Shown here: positions 23,056 to 31,728 of the stretch, piece after piece
How positions within the stretch are numbered: position 1 is the first letter of the stretch
How the letters are laid out: every line of letters begins with the position of its first letter
Assembly: GCF_013170805.1 (NCBI RefSeq)
Contig: NZ_CP051293.1
Location: forward strand, 3,540,001-3,604,000
From: Mesorhizobium sp. NZP2077
Lineage (GTDB): Bacteria; Pseudomonadota; Alphaproteobacteria; Rhizobiales; Rhizobiaceae
Length of the DNA stretch: 64,000 nucleotides
Reading direction: 5' to 3'
Notes under the pieces: generated by a model
What the model was told of the DNA's origin: nothing
The model's database searches: none
Seen by the model: the letters and a program-made list of their open reading frames with translations, nothing else
Position numbers and translations under genes: made by a program

Positions 23056-24338
23056 GCGAGGCGGCGGCGACAAGATCGGCGGGCGCCGGCCCTTTCTCCA
23101 TCTTCGAGCGCATGGTGGCGTGGCGCTATTTGCGCTCGCGGCGCAAGGAGACGGTGATCTCGGTGATCGCCTCGATCTCCTTCCTCGGCATCATGCTGGG
23201 GGTGGCGACGCTGATCGTCGTCATGGCCGTGATGAACGGGTTTCGCGCCGAGCTGTTGACACGCATCCTTGGCGTCAACGGCCATCTGATTGTGCAGCCG
23301 CTCGATTCGCCACTTGAGGACTACGCCCAGGTTGCCGGCCGCATCAACGGCGTGCCCGGCGTCAAATACGCCATCCCGCTGATCGACGGCCAGGTGCTGG
23401 CGCAAGGCAATGTCGGCGGCGGTACCGGTGCGCTGGTGCGCGGCATACGCGGTGAAGATCTCGGCAAGATTGCCATCGTCGCCAGCAACATCAAGCAAGG
23501 CTCGCTCGCCGATTTCGATAGCGGCGAGGGCGTCGCCATCGGCAAGCGCATGGCGGAGAATCTTGGGCTAACGCTCGGCGACACCATTACGCTCATCTCG
23601 CCCGATGGCGACGTGACGCCGATCGGCACGACACCGCGCATGAAAGGCTACAAGATCGCGGCGATCTTCGAAGTCGGCATGTCGGAATATGACACGTCCA
23701 TCGTCTATATGCCGTTCTCCGAAGCGCAGCTCTATTTCAACATGGATGGCCGCGCGCAGACGATCGAGATCTATGTCGACAATCCCGACGATGTCGACGC
23801 GCTGAAATCGAAAGTCGAAGAGGCGGCGCAGCGGCCTATCGACATGGTCGACTGGCGCCAGCGCAACGAGACCTTCTTTTCCGCCCTGCAGGTCGAGCGC
23901 AACGTGATGTTCATGATCCTGACGCTGATCGTGCTGGTGGCGGCGCTCAACATCATTTCCGGACTAATCATGCTGGTGAAGGACAAGGGGCACGACATTG
24001 CCATCCTGCGCACCATGGGCGCGACGCGCGGTGCCATCCTGCGCATCTTCCTGATGACGGGGGCGGCGATCGGCGTCACCGGCACGCTTGCCGGCGTGCT
24101 GCTCGGCGTCGTCATCTGCACCAACATCGAATCGATCCGGCAATTCTTCTCCTGGATGACCGGCAAGGTGCTGTTCAATCCCGAACTCTACTTCCTCAGC
24201 CAGCTGCCGGCAAAGATGGATCCGCGCGAGACGACCTATGTCGTCATCATGGCGCTCGGCCTGTCCTTCCTGGCGACCGTGTTTCCGGCATGGCGGGCCG
24301 CCCGTCTCGATCCCGTCGAAGCCTTGAGGTACGAGTAG
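23052..24338 (+). CDS. lolC: Lipoprotein-releasing ABC transporter permease LolC/E
   Basis: This inner-membrane permease of the Lol system extracts outer-membrane lipoproteins for transfer to LolA. It shows the MacB/FtsX architecture: a first membrane helix (about residues 45 to 65), a periplasmic domain of about 210 residues, and three C-terminal helices. There are 428 residues. A single gene rather than a lolC/lolE pair is usual in alphaproteobacteria, where the product probably works as a homodimer. The start ATG overlaps the proS stop, and the stop overlaps the lolD GTG. Confidence 0.92.
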   Translation: MSEAAATRSAGAGPFSIFERMVAWRYLRSRRKETVISVIASISFLGIMLGVATLIVVMAVMNGFRAELLTRILGVNGHLIVQPLDSPLEDYAQVAGRINGVPGVKYAIPLIDGQVLAQGNVGGGTGALVRGIRGEDLGKIAIVASNIKQGSLADFDSGEGVAIGKRMAENLGLTLGDTITLISPDGDVTPIGTTPRMKGYKIAAIFEVGMSEYDTSIVYMPFSEAQLYFNMDGRAQTIEIYVDNPDDVDALKSKVEEAAQRPIDMVDWRQRNETFFSALQVERNVMFMILTLIVLVAALNIISGLIMLVKDKGHDIAILRTMGATRGAILRIFLMTGAAIGVTGTLAGVLLGVVICTNIESIRQFFSWMTGKVLFNPELYFLSQLPAKMDPRETTYVVIMALGLSFLATVFPAWRAARLDPVEALRYE

Positions 24339-25018
24339 TGGCCGAGGTCATTATCGAGCTGAAGAGCGTCGAGCGGCACTATGTGCAAGGGCCGCGCAAG
24401 CTCACCATCCTGAACGGGGCCGATTTTGCGCTGAGGCGCGGCGAGATGGTGGCGCTGGTGGCGCCATCAGGCACCGGCAAGTCGACCCTGCTGCACACGG
24501 CAGGTCTGCTGGAACGCCCTGACGCGGGAGACGTGATCCTGTCCGGCCGGGCCTGCGGACGGCTGTCCGACGACGAACGCACGTCGATCCGCCGCAACGA
24601 TGTCGGCTTCGTCTACCAATTCCATCACCTGCTGCCGGAGTTCACGGCGCTGGAAAACATCATGATGCCGCAGCTGATCAAGGGGCTGTCGCGCAAGGAA
24701 GCGGCGGAGCGCGCCGCACAGCTGCTCGACTATATGCAGATCGGCAAGCGCGCATCGCACCGGCCGGCCGAATTGTCCGGCGGCGAACAGCAGCGCGTCG
24801 CCATAGCGCGCGCCGTCGCCAATGCGCCGCTGGTGCTGCTGGCGGACGAGCCGACCGGCAATCTCGACCCGGTCACCGCCTCCTATGTCTTCGACGCGCT
24901 GGGCGCTCTGGTCAAGCAATCGGGCCTCGCGGCGTTGATCGCGACCCACAATCACGATCTGGCATCGCGGATGGACCGGCGTGTCACGCTGGCCGACGGC
25001 AAGGTGGTGCCGCTTTAG
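24338..25018 (+). CDS. lolD: Lipoprotein-releasing ABC transporter ATPase LolD
   Basis: This is the ATPase that powers LolC/E. Walker A (APSGTGKST), the Q-loop ([10 protein letters not shown]), the ABC signature (LSGGEQQR) and Walker B ([14 protein letters not shown]) are all present, followed by the H-loop histidine in THNHD. There are 226 residues. The start is a GTG overlapping the lolC stop by one base. A weak hairpin GCCGACA/TGTCGGC follows at 25024-25046 without a T run. Confidence 0.95.
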   Translation: MAEVIIELKSVERHYVQGPRKLTILNGADFALRRGEMVALVAPSGTGKSTLLHTAGLLERPDAGDVILSGRACGRLSDDERTSIRRNDVGFVYQFHHLLPEFTALENIMMPQLIKGLSRKEAAERAAQLLDYMQIGKRASHRPAELSGGEQQRVAIARAVANAPLVLLADEPTGNLDPVTASYVFDALGALVKQSGLAALIATHNHDLASRMDRRVTLADGKVVPL

Positions 25019-25242
25019 GCTACGCCGACACTCAAGTGATGTCGGCCTGACCTGAAGCTCACCATATCCAGCCAGGTTTCCACGACGACAGGTTGACCGG
25101 ATTTCGCCTCGTTTTCCGAGTCTCGCCGACGGGCCGTCGTCACGCATTGTCGTGACCTGTTGATAAGCGCCGCGCCGTCAACCTTTTCTTAACCCTGCCG
25201 ATCTGATCGCCGGAGATTCTGGAGGTGGCGGGATTCTGCGCG

Positions 25243-25277
25243 TTGACATTGAAACAAAACTAGAACAAATTGCGAAC
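25243..25277 (+). promoter_or_regulatory. LexA-controlled promoter with perfect SOS box
   Basis: A consensus -35 box TTGACA lies at 25243-25248. A perfect alphaproteobacterial LexA operator, GAAC-N7-GAAC, occupies 25263-25277, where the -10 element would fall (about 25266-25271). LexA bound there would block the promoter until RecA-driven cleavage. The downstream gene is the microprotein at 25300. Confidence 0.85.
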
Positions 25278-25299
25278 ATATCAACAACAGGAGAGAGTT

Positions 25300-25386
25300 A
25301 TGACCGATCTGGTTCAGGATGTCATCTCGCTGGTTTGCATGAGTGCGTTTCTCGTTTCCATGGCGATCTGGATCGGCGCCATGTGA
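25300..25386 (+). CDS. SOS-regulated membrane microprotein, SidA-like
   Basis: This is a 28-codon gene with a strong ribosome-binding site (AGGAGAGAG, about 8 bases before the ATG). The peptide starts MTDLVQDVISLVCMSAFLVS and is a single hydrophobic helix with one acidic N-terminal patch and a tryptophan near the C-terminus. Its length, one-helix design and LexA control match SidA of Caulobacter crescentus, a 29-residue SOS-induced inhibitor of division that binds FtsW/FtsN. Identity to SidA was not computed. The expected function is delaying division during DNA damage by acting on the divisome in the inner membrane. Confidence 0.75.
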   Translation: MTDLVQDVISLVCMSAFLVSMAIWIGAM

Positions 25387-25497
25387 TTTGGCGGCTCTTG
25401 CCGCCGTCGTCCCCGGCGGTTGAAACCCGCTTCGCCGTTAAGTCTTTCTTGCCGCCGGCGCGCTAGGGTGCATCTCCAAGGCAGGAGCAACGTCCAG

Positions 25498-26748
25498 GTG
25501 TCGCCCATCGTCACGGCCATTCTCGTGGCCAGCAATCTCGGGCTGATCTTTCTCTTGATGACCGTGCCGCTTGGTTTGCGCACGGTGAGGGTCAGCCGCG
25601 TGGTGGCGATGGACCGCCAACGCCTCTGGCGGGCGCTGTGGCCGCTTGGCAGCGATGCCGGCTGGTCCGGCGAGATACTTTCAGCGCAGCCGCTGGACGG
25701 CGAGGGCGTGTCCCGCATCATGCTGTCGTGGGAAGGCCGCGACGGCAAGCCGATCGAGCGCAGGGCGCGGTTTGAAGACGTCGTCGAGGGCAGCCGCTTC
25801 GCCATGCTCGTCCTCGAGGATACCGCGCTCGATGTCTCGTTCTGGAAAGACTATCGCGAAACCGCCGAGCTTGTCTCCGAAGGCGGCGGCACGCGGGTAA
25901 CGCTCAGCCAGACGGATCGTTACCGCGGCGCTGCCTTTCTGGTGTTTCGGTACTTCGCCATACGCCGCGAGCTGTCCAAGCTGCAGCGTTGGGCGATAAC
26001 CGGGCAGTATCGCAAGGGCGGCTGGTTCGAGCATCCGCTGAGCCAGGTCGGCTTTGCCGTGCTGTCGGCATTGATCCTGTGGCCGTTCTTCGGGCTTCAC
26101 CTCGGCGGCCTGGCGCTGGCCGCGATCCTGACGTCGGTCGTTGCCTTGCACGAACTCGGCCATATGGCGGCGTTCCGGCTGATGGGTCACCGCAAGGCGC
26201 GGATGATCTTCATTCCGCTGCTCGGTGGCATCGCCATTGGCGGCCGGCCCTATAACAGCCGTTTCGAGGTGGCGTTCGTTGCGCTGATGGGAGCGGGTTT
26301 CTCCGCCTTCCTGGTGCCGATCGTCATTGCCGCCAGCGCGTTCGCGGGCGGCGAGGGGCACAAGGCCGCGGCCGCGCTGCTGGCGGCGCTGGCAGGCTGT
26401 GCGGCCCTGTTCAACATCGCCAATCTGGTGCCGGTGTGGAAATTCGACGGCGGCCAGGTGCTGCGCCAGATCTGCCCGGGGCCGATTGCGCTGGCGTTGG
26501 CCTCGTTCTTCCTGCTTTCCGTCTTCCTGGCACTCGGCCGACAGGCAGGCTTCTCGTCTGGCTTTCTAATCGTGGCGGGGGCGGTGTTTTCGATCCTCAG
26601 CCTGCTTACTGTCGGCAGCGGCGTGAAGCCGCGCCACGAGTTGGAGCCAATCCGCACCGTTGATCGCTTCGCAATCGCCGGCGCGCTGCTGGCGGTGTTC
26701 ACCATTCATGGCTGCGGCGTGTTGTGGGCATCGGCGCAGCTGCTTTGA
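25498..26748 (+). CDS. START/SRPBCC-like domain fused to site-2 (M50) metalloprotease
   Basis: The protein is 416 residues. After a first membrane helix (residues 3 to 22), residues 30 to 165 look like an SRPBCC/polyketide-cyclase-type ligand-binding domain. The C-terminal half is a multispanning membrane domain with the zinc motif HELGH near residue 218 and the second site-2-protease motif NLVPVWKFDGG near residue 309. The substrate is unknown. The start chosen is the GTG at 25498, which follows AGGAG by 10 bases; the open frame extends upstream to 25420. It has no partner in its immediate neighbourhood. Confidence 0.8.
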   Translation: MSPIVTAILVASNLGLIFLLMTVPLGLRTVRVSRVVAMDRQRLWRALWPLGSDAGWSGEILSAQPLDGEGVSRIMLSWEGRDGKPIERRARFEDVVEGSRFAMLVLEDTALDVSFWKDYRETAELVSEGGGTRVTLSQTDRYRGAAFLVFRYFAIRRELSKLQRWAITGQYRKGGWFEHPLSQVGFAVLSALILWPFFGLHLGGLALAAILTSVVALHELGHMAAFRLMGHRKARMIFIPLLGGIAIGGRPYNSRFEVAFVALMGAGFSAFLVPIVIAASAFAGGEGHKAAAALLAALAGCAALFNIANLVPVWKFDGGQVLRQICPGPIALALASFFLLSVFLALGRQAGFSSGFLIVAGAVFSILSLLTVGSGVKPRHELEPIRTVDRFAIAGALLAVFTIHGCGVLWASAQLL

Positions 26749-26770
26749 GTTCGTGTTGAGCCCGACAGGG

Positions 26771-27514
26771 TCAACCTGCCCTGCGGGCTGCTTCGGCGGT
26801 CAAGGCAGTGGCGGGACCGAACACACCCTCGAAGGCTGATTTCAGCGCCAGATCAAGATCGGCCATGCCAACGGGAAGGCCAAGGTCCACGAGGCTGGTG
26901 ACGCCGTGGTCCTGCACGCCGCAGGGTACGATGCCGCCGAAATGGGAGAGGTCCGGTTCGACGTTGATGGCGATGCCGTGAAAGCTCACCCAACGCCGCA
27001 GCCTTATGCCGATCGCCGCGATCTTGTCCTCGGCCGGCGCGCCGTCCGGCAGCGCAGGGCGATCGGGCCGCACCACCCAGACGCCGACACGGTCCTCGCG
27101 CCGTTCGCCATGGACGTTGAAGGCAGCAAGCGTGCCGATGATCCACTGTTCGAGCGCGGCGACGAAGGCGCGCACGTCCTCGCGCCGCCGCTTCAGGTCA
27201 AGCATGACATAGGCGACCCGCTGGCCTGGCCCATGATAGGTGTATTCGCCGCCGCGCCCTGCCGAAAAGACCGGAAAACGGTCGGGATCGATCAGGTCCT
27301 CGATGCGGGCGCTGGTGCCGGCGGTGTAGAGCGGCGGATGTTCGACCAGCCAGACCATTTCGCCGGCCGCACCGCTGCGGATCGCGTCGGCACGCGCCTC
27401 CATGAAGGCGAGCGCCTCGGGATAGGCGGTGAGACCCGGCTCGATGCGCCACTCGACCGGCGCCGAGCCGGGCAGGGGCAGGAACGACGTGGCGATCTGG
27501 CTGCGTTCTGGCAT
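26771..27514 (-). CDS. lipB: Lipoyl(octanoyl) transferase
   Basis: LipB transfers octanoate from acyl carrier protein to lipoyl domains of 2-oxoacid dehydrogenases and GcvH, the first step of lipoate synthesis. The family blocks are [20 protein letters not shown], the lysine in EDKIAAIG and the catalytic cysteine in [14 protein letters not shown]. The frame extends upstream to 27625, but the ATG at 27514 gives a normal 247-residue protein. It is convergent with the preceding gene. Confidence 0.93.
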   Translation of the reverse strand: MPERSQIATSFLPLPGSAPVEWRIEPGLTAYPEALAFMEARADAIRSGAAGEMVWLVEHPPLYTAGTSARIEDLIDPDRFPVFSAGRGGEYTYHGPGQRVAYVMLDLKRRREDVRAFVAALEQWIIGTLAAFNVHGERREDRVGVWVVRPDRPALPDGAPAEDKIAAIGIRLRRWVSFHGIAINVEPDLSHFGGIVPCGVQDHGVTSLVDLGLPVGMADLDLALKSAFEGVFGPATALTAEAARRAG

Positions 27515-27741
27515 GACGTTTCTTTTTTCGCTTGTGCCGTCGCGATCCGCTTGCACTTTCGAGCGACATGCATCTGTCTTCCATATGGCGCTATCAGGTG
27601 GAAACGTCCAGTTCCGACCCTTCATTCCAATCCTGTGGACCGTTATGCCAATCGCTTGAGATTATTGCGTGCGGCGCACTTGTTTCGCCGGAAACGATTT
27701 GCTACACGCCGCGAGCCGGTCGGTTCCGGCTCCTACCACGT

Positions 27742-27826
27742 GCGGTCGTGGCGGAATTGGTAGACGCGCAGCGTTGAGGTCGCTGTGGGGCAACCCGTGG
27801 AAGTTCGAGTCTTCTCGACCGCACCA
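27742..27826 (+). tRNA. tRNA-Leu (GAG anticodon)
   Basis: The acceptor stem GCGGTCG pairs with CGACCGC and is followed by an encoded ACCA. The anticodon stem-loop is CAGCG-TTGAGGT-CGCTG, with anticodon GAG at 27776-27778. A long variable arm (TGGGGCAACCCG) marks a class II tRNA, and the T-arm GTTCGAGTC is standard. The 3' end is the probable attachment site of the prophage whose integrase begins 146 bp downstream. Confidence 0.95.
27796..27826 (+). other. Probable phage attachment site attL in tRNA-Leu 3' end
   Basis: Tyrosine integrases commonly recombine in the T-arm/acceptor end of a tRNA gene and rebuild it from phage DNA. The tRNA here is intact, and phage genes start directly downstream. 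The matching right-hand copy is outside the window, so the core length is unknown. Confidence 0.45.
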
Positions 27827-27971
27827 TTTTCTCTCCCGAAATCTTCGCATAGAGCGTTGATTTCATTGCGGAAAATGACATTCGATTTTTCCGGCCTTGC
27901 AGATTTCGCCCGTTTTGTGCCACTAATTGCGCCACACAGCTAGCCCCGACAGGCTTTTTGCAGGTGCGCGC

Positions 27972-29336
27972 ATGGGTCGAAATCGAACCCGGATTGATCC
28001 CGACAGATACCTCACCCTGCGACAGGGAAATTATCACTACAAGCGCCGCGTGCCGGTGACGATCGCGCATCTCGACGAGAGGGCGCCGCATGTGCGCGCC
28101 TCGCTCAAGACCGACGATCGCGGCCTGGCACGGCGCAAACGCGACCTCCTCGAGGCGGCCGATGATGCGCTTTGGGCATCGCTGATCACCAAGGGCGTCA
28201 CCGATCCCGCCCGACGGCGCTATGAGGCGGCGGTCAAACGGGTCGAGGCGCTCGATTTCACCTTCCATGCTGGCCCCTATTTCGAGCAGCCGGAAGCCTT
28301 CGACGATCTCATGGACCGCATCCGCCATGTGCTGGCGACGGGCCAAGAGGACCAGATGACGGCTTTGCCGCTGCTCGGCGCCGTCGACGTGCCCAAGACA
28401 AAGGTCAGCGATGCCTTCGACATCTACTGCAACGAGATCGTCGCAGACGAGCTGATCGGCAAGAGCCAGGTGCAGAAGGACCAATGGAAGAAGGTCAAGC
28501 AGCGCGCCGTCAACAACTTCATCAAGCTGAATGGCGACCTGGCGATGGAAGAGATCACCATCGACCACGCCAAGAAGGTCTACCGGCATTGGCTGAACCG
28601 CATCGCTCCGAAGGAAGGTTCGGCGACGGCCGGCGCCTCGTCAGGCAATCGCGACGTCGGCAACATGCGGGTCCTCTATGAGGCCTATTTCAAGTACCAG
28701 GGCGACGCTCGCCGCGAAAATCCTTTCGATGGCCTCGGCTTCTCGCTGAAGAAAAAGCGCTCGCGCCCGCCCATCCCGACGGAATGGATATCTGGCAAGG
28801 TCATGCACCCGGGCAATCTTGCGACGCTGAATGAGGAGGCGAGGGGTATCCTGTTGATCCTGATCGAAACCGGCGCGCGGCCGAGCGAGATCTGCAACCT
28901 GGAACCGCACGCCATCCGGCTTCACAACCATGTGCCACACCTGTCGATCGAGCCGCGCGAGGATCCGGCCAATCCGCGCGAGATCAAGACCGAATCGTCG
29001 CGCCGCCTGGTGCCGCTGGTCGGCGTCGCGCTTGAGGCGGCAAAGCGCCATCCCTCGGGGTTCCCGCGTTACCGCAACCGTGAGAACGAATTGTCGGCGA
29101 CGCTCAACCAGTATCTGCGCGCGCATTCTTTGCTGCCGACCACGTCGCATACGGTCTACTCGTTCAGGCATTCATTCGAGGACAGGATGAAGGAAGCCGG
29201 CATCGACGACGAGCTGCGGCGGCTGCTGATGGGTCACACGGTGGACCGCCCTAAATATGGCTCCGGCGGCTCGCTCGACTGGCGGCGCAAGGAACTTAAG
29301 AAGATTGCCTTGCCGTTCGATCCGGCGATCGTGTGA
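27972..29336 (+). CDS. int: Phage tyrosine integrase
   Basis: This is a site-specific recombinase of 454 residues. The catalytic residues are visible: the first arginine in ETGARPSEI, the H-x-x-R box in YSFRHSF, the later histidine in LLMGHT and the nucleophilic tyrosine in RPKYG. The N-terminal half contains an arm-binding region and a SAM-like core-binding domain (about residues 120 to 210). A TTG at 27927 is in frame, but the ATG at 27972 is preferred. It is convergent with the leftward operon and overlaps its last gene by 41 bp. Confidence 0.95.
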   Translation: MGRNRTRIDPDRYLTLRQGNYHYKRRVPVTIAHLDERAPHVRASLKTDDRGLARRKRDLLEAADDALWASLITKGVTDPARRRYEAAVKRVEALDFTFHAGPYFEQPEAFDDLMDRIRHVLATGQEDQMTALPLLGAVDVPKTKVSDAFDIYCNEIVADELIGKSQVQKDQWKKVKQRAVNNFIKLNGDLAMEEITIDHAKKVYRHWLNRIAPKEGSATAGASSGNRDVGNMRVLYEAYFKYQGDARRENPFDGLGFSLKKKRSRPPIPTEWISGKVMHPGNLATLNEEARGILLILIETGARPSEICNLEPHAIRLHNHVPHLSIEPREDPANPREIKTESSRRLVPLVGVALEAAKRHPSGFPRYRNRENELSATLNQYLRAHSLLPTTSHTVYSFRHSFEDRMKEAGIDDELRRLLMGHTVDRPKYGSGGSLDWRRKELKKIALPFDPAIV

Positions 29337-29526
29337 GGCGTTCCTTGGCGGCGGCAAGAATGGTGGCGGCTTCGATGCGCTTGTCGCGTTGGAACACCAG
29401 CGCTCGCCAGTGCGGCGTCAACAGTTCCGCCTCACGCGGAAACTTTTCCATCAGCCGGGCGATGAGATCGAGGCCTGCCTCGATCTCATCCAGCGTAACC
29501 GGCTTTCGTTTGGCGCTGCGCGACAT
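29296..29526 (-). CDS. Small phage protein, last gene of leftward operon
   Basis: This is a 76-residue, highly charged helical protein beginning MSRSAKRKPVTLDEIEAG. No family is recognised. It begins six bases after the stop of the repeat protein gene, and its 3' end is antisense to the integrase C-terminus. The frame runs further upstream, but the ATG at 29526 removes an out-of-place Arg/Gly-rich segment that overlaps the repeat gene. Confidence 0.6.
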   Translation of the reverse strand: MSRSAKRKPVTLDEIEAGLDLIARLMEKFPREAELLTPHWRALVFQRDKRIEAATILAAAKERLTRSPDRTARQSS

Positions 29527-29531
29527 CGGCC

Positions 29532-30632
29532 TTACGCAACCTCGACCGGCTTGCCGTCGACCAGCCGATAGAACTGGTCGGGCTTGATTCCGTCCCGGCC
29601 GACGATGCCGGCCCATGCGTTGAGGATCTCGCCACTGCCAGAGCGCTCGGCCAGGAAGAGCACACAGCCTTCCTTGCCGCGGGCCTTGCCCTCATAGCCC
29701 GATGCGGTGGCAGCGCCCTGGAAGCCTGATGCGGTGGCAGCGCCACAGACACCCGATGCGGTGGCAGCGCCCCAGTCACCTGATGCGGTGGCAGCGCCCT
29801 GGTAGCCTAATGCGGTGGCAGCGCCCTGGTAGCCTGATGCGGTGGCAGCGCCTCGCTCGCCCGATGCGGTGGCAGCGCCCCAGTCACCTGATGCGGTGGC
29901 AGCGCCTCGCGCGCCGGATGCGGTGGCAGCGCCTCGCGCGCCCGATGCGGTGGCAGCGCCACAGACACCCGATGCGGTGGCAGCGCCTCGCGCGCCGGAT
30001 GCGGTGGCAGCGCCCCAGTCACCTGATGCGGTGGCAGCGCCTCGCGTGCCGGATGCGGTGGCAGCGCCCCAGTCACCTGATGCGGTGGCAGCGCCTCGCT
30101 CGCCCGATGCGGTGGCAGCGCCTCGCGTGCCGGATGCGGTGGCAGCGCCCCAGTCACCTGATGCGGTGGCAGCGCCCTGGTAGCCTGATGCGGTGGCAGC
30201 GCCTCGGTCCTTGGTTGACTTCACCGCTTCGCTATCGCCGGCCGTATAGTCTCCGTCGACGAGCTTGGCGCGATCCGTCACCCATTTAACCGCGTCGAGG
30301 ATCAGCTGGGTCAGGCCGATTTCCTTGCCGATGGTCAGGATTTCGGCAGCGGTCTTCTCGCCGCCATCGTCGCTGTCGGTGGCGCCCGAAATCTCGACCT
30401 GGCAGATGCGCGTGCCGGCCGGCGCGTAGTAGCTGAACAGCGCCAGCGGGTGGCCGGTGATGACATGGAAGCCGCCCTTGCAGGCCTTGACCTTGCCGTC
30501 ATGCTTGTAGGTCTGGCCGATCTCGAACTGGAAGACCTTGCCGTCTGGGCGGCAGGTCATGTCGTCGAGGAAGCCTTTGTAGGCAGTGATCGGGACAGCC
30601 GAATCGGTGGCGACTTTCTTCTTCGCGGGCAT
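29532..30632 (-). CDS. Phage protein with N-terminal globular domain and nineteen 9-residue GAATASG repeats
   Basis: The product is 366 residues. Residues 1 to about 135 form a compact domain beginning MPAKKKVATDSAVPITAYKG and containing CKGGFHVITGHPL, resembling the DUF7666-type domain of phage proteins. It is followed by 19 tandem units of GAATASG plus two variable residues (YQ, DW, TR, ER, AR, VC, FQ, YE). Such regular nonapeptides could fold as a beta-roll or solenoid. A C-terminal tail of about 50 residues contains CVLFLAERSGSGEILNAW and ends RLVDGKPVEVA. The ATG at 30632 lies two bases after the DUF4326 gene stop. Function unknown. Confidence 0.8.
   Translation of the reverse strand: MPAKKKVATDSAVPITAYKGFLDDMTCRPDGKVFQFEIGQTYKHDGKVKACKGGFHVITGHPLALFSYYAPAGTRICQVEISGATDSDDGGEKTAAEILTIGKEIGLTQLILDAVKWVTDRAKLVDGDYTAGDSEAVKSTKDRGAATASGYQGAATASGDWGAATASGTRGAATASGERGAATASGDWGAATASGTRGAATASGDWGAATASGARGAATASGVCGAATASGARGAATASGARGAATASGDWGAATASGERGAATASGYQGAATALGYQGAATASGDWGAATASGVCGAATASGFQGAATASGYEGKARGKEGCVLFLAERSGSGEILNAWAGIVGRDGIKPDQFYRLVDGKPVEVA
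29691..30203. repeat. 27-bp coding tandem repeat, 19 copies
   Basis: Nineteen head-to-tail 27-bp units share the core GATGCGGTGGCAGCGCC; about 19 bases are nearly invariant and the six bases for the two variable residues differ between units. One unit has TAATGCGG (Leu for Ser). Near-identity at third positions points to recent expansion by slippage or recombination. Confidence 0.97.
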
Positions 30633-30634
30633 GG

Positions 30635-30976
30635 TCAGTCCTTCGGGTTGGAGCGATTGGCGATGTCGAGCAGCACGTCGGCATGGCAGGGCGCGCCGGG
30701 CTTGCACCAGCAGGCGAGGTTCTTGCCGGTCAGTTCTCCGGCGTTGTCGGCGACGAATTGGCGGGTGCGCTCAAGCGCGGCGACATCGGGATCACGTCCG
30801 ACGCGCATGAGGCCGGCGAGCAACGCCTTGTAGAGGTCGACGCAATAGGCGGCGTCGCCGTGCTTGCCGACGATAAACGGATTGCCCCATGGGCCGGGGC
30901 GCGCCACCGACAGCGTGTTTTCCGGCATGCGCCAGCCCTTGCGGCGCGACAGCTGGATGCGCTGCGGTTTTCTCAT
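30635..30976 (-). CDS. DUF4326 domain phage protein
   Basis: This is a 113-residue protein with the family blocks RPGPWGNPFIVGKHGD near residue 27 and the C-terminal CWCKPGAPCHADVLL, a cysteine/histidine cluster that could bind metal. DUF4326 proteins are common in phages; the activity is unknown. The ATG overlaps the stop of the upstream gene (ATGA). Confidence 0.85.
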   Translation of the reverse strand: MRKPQRIQLSRRKGWRMPENTLSVARPGPWGNPFIVGKHGDAAYCVDLYKALLAGLMRVGRDPDVAALERTRQFVADNAGELTGKNLACWCKPGAPCHADVLLDIANRSNPKD

Positions 30977-31320
30977 TTAGGCGCTCCTGGCGATGCTGAA
31001 GCGCGCTCGTGCTTGGTGATGGCGTCAGGAACGTTCTGACAGACGCAGTAATCGTCGGCGCCCATGCAGCCGCACCTTGCGCCCTGTGCTTTTTGCTCGT
31101 CTGCGGACAGGCAGCGGTCATCTGCCTTCTCGTAGCGCTTCGAACTCGTGTTGTAGACGATCAGGCCCGGCATCTCGGCCCTCGCGTCCCGCAAATCGTA
31201 GGACGCTTGCGGCATCGATACGCCGAACTTCGTCTGGATATGCTCGCGGTTGATGAAGCCGTAGATTTCGACCATCTCGGCGATCCATGCGATTCGGGTG
31301 CGCTTGAACCAATCGCTCAC
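30973..31320 (-). CDS. Phage protein with winged-helix-like N-terminus and cysteine-rich C-terminus
   Basis: This is a 115-residue protein. The first 65 residues (SDWFKRTRIAWIAEMVEIYG, then INREHIQTKFGVSMPQASYD) look like a small winged helix. The tail has the cysteine-rich segment ARCGCMGADDYCVC. The start is a GTG overlapping the upstream stop (GTGA). An autonomous DNA-binding role is plausible but unproven. Confidence 0.65.
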   Translation of the reverse strand: MSDWFKRTRIAWIAEMVEIYGFINREHIQTKFGVSMPQASYDLRDARAEMPGLIVYNTSSKRYEKADDRCLSADEQKAQGARCGCMGADDYCVCQNVPDAITKHERASASPGAPK

Positions 31321-31523
31321 AGCAGCCTCCCTTGCGGTCGGGCCGGGCGCGAACAGTCCTGGCAGGTGTGCGTCCATTCGCCGGCGACCTTGGCGAAGAC
31401 AAAACCTTCGCGACGGGCGTCGGACATCATCACGTCGAACTCGTCGGTGGCATAGGTGCGCGTCTGGCTGGCGCCGCATTCGCAGACGATCTGCATCTGG
31501 CCGGCGTGCTTCTCGATCGCCAT
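31317..31523 (-). CDS. Small zinc-ribbon-like phage protein
   Basis: The 68-residue product starts MAIEKHAGQMQIVCECGASQ and has a second pair, HTCQDC, near residue 55. Two C-x-C/C-x2-C pairs fit a zinc ribbon. A TTG codon directly precedes the ATG, but the ATG overlaps the upstream stop by one base (TGATG). No family is recognised. Confidence 0.65.
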   Translation of the reverse strand: MAIEKHAGQMQIVCECGASQTRTYATDEFDVMMSDARREGFVFAKVAGEWTHTCQDCSRPARPQGRLL

Positions 31524-31717
31524 CAACTTGCCCCGGCTTGTTTGGCTTGCTGGTGAAACCAGAGCTGGTAGCAGCCGCGCTTTTCAGCCTTGGGGCAGCC
31601 TTCCCACCAATGCCAGCAGGACCCGGGCCCAGCTGTGGGATCACGCCTGCAGTTATGTCTTCCCTTTGGCGGCTGCCATGTCGCTGCCGGCGGAAGTGAC
31701 AGTGAGAGCTGTTCCAT
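31523..31717 (-). CDS. Small cysteine/tryptophan-rich phage protein
   Basis: This 64-residue protein begins MEQLSLSLPPAATWQPP and contains RDPTAGPGSCWHWWEGCPKAE followed by GCYQLWFHQQ. Three or four cysteines near tryptophans suggest a metal-binding microprotein. It starts 12 bases after the MucR-like gene and overlaps the next gene by one base, consistent with translation as part of the operon. Confidence 0.6.
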   Translation of the reverse strand: MEQLSLSLPPAATWQPPKGRHNCRRDPTAGPGSCWHWWEGCPKAEKRGCYQLWFHQQAKQAGAS

Positions 31718-31728
31718 CGGCTCGGCGC

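Noticed and set aside
25024..25046. Terminator after lolD
   Set aside because: The stem GCCGACA/TGTCGGC has a nine-base loop and no T run, so it is not reported as a terminator feature.
27702..28589. Minus-strand frame spanning the tRNA and integrase start
   Set aside because: It reads through an intact tRNA gene and mirrors integrase codons; not a real gene.
29701..30203. Regular repeats resembling a CRISPR array
   Set aside because: Units are 27 bp with no spacer-length unique sequence; each unit encodes nine residues in one continuous frame, so it is a coding minisatellite.
29702..30289. Plus-strand 'MRWQRPGSLMRWQR' repeat protein
   Set aside because: It is the reverse-strand shadow of the GAATASG repeat; the minus-strand frame has a proper start, a globular head and operon context.
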